Shown here one piece after another: positions 6,034 to 10,038 of a stretch of DNA of 10,038 bases. This DNA comes from Phocaeicola_A sp964481755 (GTDB taxonomy: Bacteria; Bacteroidota; Bacteroidia; Bacteroidales; Bacteroidaceae). The translations under genes were made by a program, and so were the position numbers. The stretch is from assembly GCA_964481755.1 (NCBI GenBank), contig CAYZVH010000116.1, positions 1 through 10,038 of the forward strand. The letters run 5' to 3'. Below the pieces are notes generated by a model. The model was not told the DNA's origin. It did not search any database and saw only the letters and a list, made by a program, of their open reading frames with translations. How positions within the stretch are numbered: the first letter of the stretch is position 1; every line of letters starts with the position of its first letter.

Positions 6034-7269
6034 ATGGACAACAATCTACTGATAGTCAACGCACAGATAGTCACCCCAACAGGCCGTTGCGCCCGCCGCG
6101 GGAAGGAGATGGACCAGTTGCTCCGCATCCCCTGCGGCACGGTGGAGGTGACCGACGGACGCATTACCTACGTGGGACCTAACCGCGACGCGCAGCCCGA
6201 AGGCTACCGGGTGATGGACGCGCACGGCCAGGTGCTGCTGCCCGGATTTGTGGACTCACACACCCACCTGGTGTTCGGCGGCTACCGTCCCGAGGAGTTC
6301 ATGTGGCGCATGCGTGGTGACAGCTACATGAGCATCATGGAACGGGGCGGAGGCATCGTGAACACCATGAAGGCCACCCGCGAGAGTTCGCTGGACGACC
6401 TGAAGCGCAAGGCGGAGCACTACATCGACGTGATGAGCGTGATGGGTGTCACCACAGTGGAGGGCAAGAGCGGATATGGGCTGGACCGCGACACGGAACT
6501 GAAGCAGCTCCGGGTGATGCAAGCCATCAACACGGAGCCTCAGCGCAAGGTAGACATCGCCACCACCTTCCTGGGCGCACACGCCCTGCCGCCCGAGTAC
6601 GCCGGCAATGCCGAGGGGTACATCGACTTCCTGATAGACGAGATGTTACCCTATATTTGGGAGAACCGGCTGGCGGAGAACTGTGACGTATTCTGCGAGA
6701 AGGGAGTCTTCAGTGTGGAGCAAAGCCGACGTTTGCTGAGCCGTGCCCAGGCGGTGGGCTATGGCATCAAGATACATGCCGACGAGATTGTCTCGTTCGG
6801 CGGTGCGGAACTCTCCGCTCAGCTGCACGCCCTCTCGGCCGACCACCTGTTGCACGCGTCGGATGCCGGCATCCGGGCCATGGCAGAGAGCGGTGTCGTC
6901 GCTACCCTACTCCCCTTGACGGCCTTCACCCTGCGCGAGCCTTACGCCCGCGGACGGGAGATGATAGACAGCGGATGTGCCGTGGCGCTGGCCACCGACC
7001 TCAACCCCGGCAGCTGTTGCTCCGGGTCCATACCGCTGACCTTCGCCCTGGCGTGCATCTACATGCACCTGAGTGTGGAAGAGGCCATCACAGCCCTCAC
7101 CCTCAACGGCGCGGCGGCCATCAACCGGGCGGACCGCATCGGCAGCATCGAAGTGGGCAAGGAGGGAGACCTGGTGTTGCTCGACTCCGACACCTACTAC
7201 ACACTGCCCTACTACACGGGCATGAACTCCGTGCGCCACACCATCAAAAGCGGTGTGGTGGTGCACTGA
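6034..7269 (+). CDS. hutI: Imidazolonepropionase
   Basis: HutI hydrolyses 4-imidazolone-5-propionate to N-formimino-L-glutamate, the third step of histidine degradation. It is a metal-dependent amidohydrolase with a TIM-barrel core. The product of 411 residues matches the family length. The metal-binding HxH is His76/His78 in GFVDSHTHLVFGG. Further ligand and catalytic candidates are His248 and Glu251 in KIHADE, His271 in SADHLLH, and Asp322 in ATDLNPGSCC, all in the expected order. EGKSGYGL (about 143-150) belongs to the substrate-binding region. A C-terminal segment with IGSIEVGKEGDLVLLD is typical of the amidohydrolase composite domain. Only 12 bases separate it from ftcD, so the two are surely co-transcribed. 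The following gap to fchA is 42 bases. Confidence 0.97.
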   Translation: MDNNLLIVNAQIVTPTGRCARRGKEMDQLLRIPCGTVEVTDGRITYVGPNRDAQPEGYRVMDAHGQVLLPGFVDSHTHLVFGGYRPEEFMWRMRGDSYMSIMERGGGIVNTMKATRESSLDDLKRKAEHYIDVMSVMGVTTVEGKSGYGLDRDTELKQLRVMQAINTEPQRKVDIATTFLGAHALPPEYAGNAEGYIDFLIDEMLPYIWENRLAENCDVFCEKGVFSVEQSRRLLSRAQAVGYGIKIHADEIVSFGGAELSAQLHALSADHLLHASDAGIRAMAESGVVATLLPLTAFTLREPYARGREMIDSGCAVALATDLNPGSCCSGSIPLTFALACIYMHLSVEEAITALTLNGAAAINRADRIGSIEVGKEGDLVLLDSDTYYTLPYYTGMNSVRHTIKSGVVVH

Positions 7270-7284
7270 CGAACTAACACGATT

Positions 7285-7308
7285 CACGAAACGAACAAAA
7301 CACGAAAC
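7285..7308 (+). repeat. Short direct repeat before fchA
   Basis: CACGAAAC occurs at 7285-7292 and 7301-7308, separated by eight A-rich bases, immediately upstream of the fchA start. It most likely reflects the A-rich ribosome-recruiting leader usual in Bacteroidota. A regulatory role is possible but unsupported. Confidence 0.3.
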
Positions 7309-7311
7309 ACT

Positions 7312-7941
7312 ATGTTAGCAGAACTTACAATCAAAGATTTTCTGGCACGCACGGCGGGCAACGACCCCGTTCCCGGTGGCGGCAGCATCTCGGCACTGAG
7401 TGGAGCGCTGGCAGCTGCCCTGGCACAGATGGTGGCAGGACTGACCATCGGACGCAAGAAGTATGTCGACTGCGAGGAGGAGATGAAGGCGTTGGCCGCC
7501 CACTTCGAGCAGGTACGAAACGAGTTGGTGGCGGACATCGACAACGATGCCGATGCCTACGACCGGGTGTTCGCGGCATTCAAACTGCCCAAGGAGACCG
7601 ACGAAGAGAAGGCCGTGCGCACAGCGGCCATACAACGGGAAACCAAGCATGCGGCAGAAGTACCCATGGACGTAGCCCGCAAGGTGTGCGGGTCGCTCCC
7701 CCATCTGGTGACCGTGGCGCAGAAGGGCAACCAGAACGCCGTGACAGACGCATGCGTGGCAGCCATGTGCGCCCGCACAGCCGTGTTGGGTGCACTGATG
7801 AACGTACGCATCAACCTCGCCTCCATCACCGACACCGTATTTGTGGTGCGCATGGAGGCAGAGGCCAAGGAACTGGAGCGGAAAGCTCTGGAGACAGAAC
7901 AAGAAGTATTGAACCATCTTAAAAAGGTATTGAACTCATGA
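7312..7941 (+). CDS. fchA: Formimidoyltetrahydrofolate cyclodeaminase
   Basis: FchA cyclises 5-formimino-THF, the FtcD product, to 5,10-methenyl-THF and releases ammonia, feeding a one-carbon unit into folate metabolism. The 209-residue all-helical protein has the standard length of the stand-alone bacterial enzyme. Its N-terminus shows the family signature DPVPGGGSISALSGALAAAL (residues 18-37), followed by MVAGLTIGRKKY. A helical middle part has NDADAYDRVFAAFKLPK, and GNQNAVTDACVAAM lies toward the C-terminus. The ATG at 7312 follows an A-rich leader. Its stop overlaps the hutH start in an ATGA, indicating translational coupling. In animals this activity is fused to the FtcD activity; here hutI lies between the two genes. 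Confidence 0.95.
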   Translation: MLAELTIKDFLARTAGNDPVPGGGSISALSGALAAALAQMVAGLTIGRKKYVDCEEEMKALAAHFEQVRNELVADIDNDADAYDRVFAAFKLPKETDEEKAVRTAAIQRETKHAAEVPMDVARKVCGSLPHLVTVAQKGNQNAVTDACVAAMCARTAVLGALMNVRINLASITDTVFVVRMEAEAKELERKALETEQEVLNHLKKVLNS

Positions 7942-9437
7942 GCAAGAACATCTTTCAAATAGGAAACGGTGACCTCACCTTCGAGGACATCCAACGCATC
8001 ATCAACGAGAACCTGAAACTGGAGCTCTCGCCCAGCGCCAAAGAGCGCATCCAGAAGTGTCGCGACTATCTGGACCACAAGATAGAGACATCCACTGAGC
8101 CACTGTACGGCATCACCACGGGATTCGGATCGCTGTGTAACCACAACATCTCGCCGGACGAACTGAGCAAGTTACAAGAGAACTTGGTGAAGAGCCATGC
8201 CTGCAGTGTAGGCCAGGAGATGCCGCACGTCATCGTGAAGCTGATGTTCCTGCTGAAGGCGCACGCTCTGTCGCTGGGCCACAGCGGGGTGCAGGTGATT
8301 ACCGTGCAGCGCATCATCGATTTCTTTAACAACGACGTGATGCCTATCGTCTACGACCGCGGCTCCTTGGGAGCGTCGGGCGACTTGGCCCCGCTGGCCA
8401 ACCTCTTCCTGCCGCTCATTGGTGTGGGCGACGTATATTATAAAGGTAAACGTTGCGAGGCCATCAGTGTGCTCGACGAGTTCGGGTGGGAGCCCGTGCG
8501 CCTGAAGAGCAAAGAGGGACTGGCACTGCTCAACGGCACCCAGTTCATGAGTGCCAACGGCGTGTTCGCCATCCTGAAGGCTTTCCGCCTCTCGAAGTTG
8601 GCCGACCTGATAGCCGCCGTCTCCCTGGAGGCCTTCGATGGCCGCATCGACCCGTTCATGGACTGCATCCAGCAGATGCGTCCGCACAAGGGACAGATTG
8701 AGACGGGCGACGCGTTCCGCAAGTTACTAGATGGTAGCGAGCTGATACGGCAACCGAAGAAACATGTGCAAGACCCCTACTCGTTCCGCTGCATCCCGCA
8801 GGTACACGGAGCCACCAAGGATGCTATACGCCACGTGTCGTCGGTGTTGCTGACCGAAATCAACTCAGTGACGGACAATCCGACCATCTTCCCCGACGAG
8901 GATTTGATAATCTCCGGTGGTAACTTCCACGGGCAGCCGCTGGCGTTGGTGTATGACTACTTGGCCATTGCCATGGCCGAGCTGGGCAACATCTCCGAGC
9001 GTCGTGTGGCGCAGCTCATCATGGGCCTGCGCGGTCTGCCGGAGTTTCTAGTAGCCGAGCCGGGACTGAACTCGGGCTTCATGATACCGCAGTATGCCGC
9101 TGCATCCATGGTCAGTCAGAACAAAATGTACTGCTACGCCGCCAGCAGCGACTCCATCGTATCAAGCAACGGACAGGAGGACCACGTGAGCATGGGAGCC
9201 AACGCCGCCACCAAACTCTACAAGGTAATGGACAACCTGGAGTTGATTCTCGCCATCGAGCTGATGAACGGCGCACAGGGTCTGGACTTCCGTCGTCCGC
9301 TGAAGTCGTCGCCCTACATTGAGAAGTTCATCAAGGAATATCGCAACGAGGTGCCTTTCATCAAAGAGGACATCGTGATGTATAAGGAGATCCACAAAAC
9401 CGTGGCCTTCCTGAAGCGCTTCAAGTGCGAGTATTAA
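7938..9437 (+). CDS. hutH: Histidine ammonia-lyase
   Basis: HutH removes ammonia from L-histidine to give trans-urocanate, the entry step of the pathway, although its gene comes last in the operon. The electrophilic MIO cofactor forms from Ala146-Ser147-Gly148 in GSLGASGDLAPLA. Tyr57 in LYGITTGFG is the likely catalytic tyrosine. Other family motifs are VTDNPTIF, and SSNGQEDHVSMGANAATK in the C-terminal part. Ser86-His87 in LVKSHACSVG occupies the position known to steer substrate choice in this superfamily, and Ser-His is the histidine-lyase pattern. That, with the gene context, argues against tyrosine or phenylalanine ammonia-lyase. The 499 residues match the usual length of about 510. The start overlaps the fchA stop by four bases. 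A terminator follows 26 bases after the stop. Confidence 0.96.
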   Translation: MSKNIFQIGNGDLTFEDIQRIINENLKLELSPSAKERIQKCRDYLDHKIETSTEPLYGITTGFGSLCNHNISPDELSKLQENLVKSHACSVGQEMPHVIVKLMFLLKAHALSLGHSGVQVITVQRIIDFFNNDVMPIVYDRGSLGASGDLAPLANLFLPLIGVGDVYYKGKRCEAISVLDEFGWEPVRLKSKEGLALLNGTQFMSANGVFAILKAFRLSKLADLIAAVSLEAFDGRIDPFMDCIQQMRPHKGQIETGDAFRKLLDGSELIRQPKKHVQDPYSFRCIPQVHGATKDAIRHVSSVLLTEINSVTDNPTIFPDEDLIISGGNFHGQPLALVYDYLAIAMAELGNISERRVAQLIMGLRGLPEFLVAEPGLNSGFMIPQYAAASMVSQNKMYCYAASSDSIVSSNGQEDHVSMGANAATKLYKVMDNLELILAIELMNGAQGLDFRRPLKSSPYIEKFIKEYRNEVPFIKEDIVMYKEIHKTVAFLKRFKCEY

Positions 9438-9463
9438 GGGTATAGTAGAGAGAGAATCGTCCT

Positions 9464-9504
9464 GAGTCCACCGGTGCCCCTTCGCTCCGGTGGACTCTTT
9501 CGTT
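9464..9504 (+). terminator. Intrinsic terminator of the hut operon
   Basis: GAGTCCACCGG (9464-9474) pairs perfectly with CCGGTGGACTC (9487-9497) around a 12-base loop and runs into TTTCGTTTT. It lies between hutH and the convergent regulator gene. On the minus strand no T-run follows, so it works mainly for the hut operon. Confidence 0.85.
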
Positions 9505-9525
9505 TTGACAGTCAGTAAACGGTGG

Positions 9526-10038
9526 TTAACGGTGAGTAAGCGTACGACTTTTCGAGAGGTTGGCCCGTATGCGGCTGAGGGATTGCGGGGTGATGTTCAG
9601 GTAAGAAGCTAGATGTTTGAGGGGGACGTGCTGCAACAGGTCGGGCTCGTTCTTCATCAGAGTGAGGTAACGCTCCTTGGCGGTGGAAACATTGTAGAGC
9701 ACATTCCACTGGTCATACGAGAGAATCTCCCGCTCGAAGAAGCGACGCCCCATGTTAGCGAAGTGGAGCGACGAGGAGAAGAGCCGCTCGAAGTCGCTGC
9801 GAGAGATACGATACACCACACTGTCCGCCAGGGCTTCGATGGAGATTTGGGCAGGCGCACCCGCCACATAACCCCACGACGAGAAGGCGGCCTCGCCGGG
9901 ACAGATGAACCACACGGTGGACTCGTTGCCGTCGCGCGTCAGGTAACCGCGTAGCAGTCCACTCTTCAGCAAGTAGAAATAGGGGTTGCGACTACCCATC
10001 TCCACCAGCAGTCCACCCCTAGGCACCGCCACCTCAGT
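9526..10038 (-). CDS. Crp/Fnr-family transcriptional regulator, partial (5' end outside window)
   Basis: The frame is open to the window edge, so the GTG at 10032-10030 is probably internal; about 170 C-terminal residues are visible. The first part is a cyclic-nucleotide-binding-type beta barrel: FYLLKSGLLRGYLTRDG, then STVWFICPGEAAF and ISIEALADSVVYRISRSDFE. A long helical linker with REILSYDQWNVLY follows. The end is a helix-turn-helix, VPLKHLASYLNITPQSLSRI, of the Crp type. The cassette region GEAAF...APAQISIEAL lacks the Arg-Ser that contacts the cAMP phosphate in Crp, so cAMP binding is doubtful. No Fnr-like cysteine cluster is visible, though the N-terminus is missing. The gene converges on hutH, ends 29 bases from the hut terminator, and carries a small 10-base tandem duplication (AACGGTG at 9518 and 9528) around its stop. 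A role in hut control is only a guess from position. Confidence 0.88.
   Translation of the reverse strand, partial: TEVAVPRGGLLVEMGSRNPYFYLLKSGLLRGYLTRDGNESTVWFICPGEAAFSSWGYVAGAPAQISIEALADSVVYRISRSDFERLFSSSLHFANMGRRFFEREILSYDQWNVLYNVSTAKERYLTLMKNEPDLLQHVPLKHLASYLNITPQSLSRIRANLSKSRTLTHR

Noticed and set aside
7315..8144. Antisense open frames across fchA and the start of hutH
   Set aside because: They mirror two well-supported genes and show Cys/His-rich, low-complexity translations without any motif.
8172..8687. Antisense open frame inside hutH
   Set aside because: Overlaps the MIO-bearing core of histidine ammonia-lyase; composition is typical of a shadow frame.
7938..9437. Tyrosine or phenylalanine ammonia-lyase instead of HutH
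   Set aside because: The MIO family includes these, but the Ser-His pair at residues 86-87 and the surrounding complete hut pathway favour histidine as substrate.
1..10038. Mobile elements, CRISPR arrays, tRNA/rRNA genes, defence systems
   Set aside because: No transposase or integrase, no regularly spaced repeats of array length, no tRNA cloverleaf, and every long gene is accounted for by a known metabolic or housekeeping family.

Overview
The window looks like a chromosomal segment of a Bacteroidota bacterium, most likely of the order Bacteroidales. Three things point there. The genes have A-rich rather than Shine-Dalgarno-like leaders. Several carry the TAnnTTTG-type -7 promoter element typical of the Bacteroides group. 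The urocanase and QueA are long forms, and a histidine-degradation set with separate FtcD and FchA proteins is common in that group. Genus cannot be fixed from the sequence. The coding regions, the hut genes especially, are rich in G/C-ending codons, while intergenic DNA is more AT-rich.

Layout: (1) 1-523, the 3' end of acetate kinase (ackA, +). (2) 524-738, a convergent intergenic region packed with hairpins. (3) 739-1089, ribosomal protein L19 (rplS, -), with a candidate promoter and leader in 1090-1206. (4) 1403-1570, a 55-residue 2[4Fe-4S] ferredoxin (+) closed by a strong intrinsic terminator. (5) 1670-2887, queA (+), the SAM:tRNA ribosyltransferase-isomerase of queuosine synthesis. (6) 3032-9437, a five-gene operon hutU-ftcD-hutI-fchA-hutH (+), preceded by a -7 element and upstream direct repeats, and closed by a terminator at 9464-9497. 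(7) 9526-10038, the C-terminal part of a convergent Crp/Fnr-family regulator (-), cut by the window edge.

Together the five hut-region genes encode the whole route from L-histidine to L-glutamate. HutH makes urocanate and ammonia, HutU hydrates urocanate to imidazolonepropionate, and HutI opens it to N-formimino-L-glutamate. FtcD moves the formimino group to tetrahydrofolate, and FchA cyclises that to 5,10-methenyl-THF with release of ammonia. The yield is glutamate, two ammonia and a one-carbon unit. No hutG/hutF branch, histidine permease or hutC/hutP regulator lies in the window.

I see no mobile element, CRISPR array, tRNA/rRNA gene or undescribed protein system. The points worth a second look are regulatory: the repeats upstream of the hut promoter, the hairpin between hutU and ftcD, the mutually exclusive hairpins between ackA and rplS, and the neighbouring Crp/Fnr protein.
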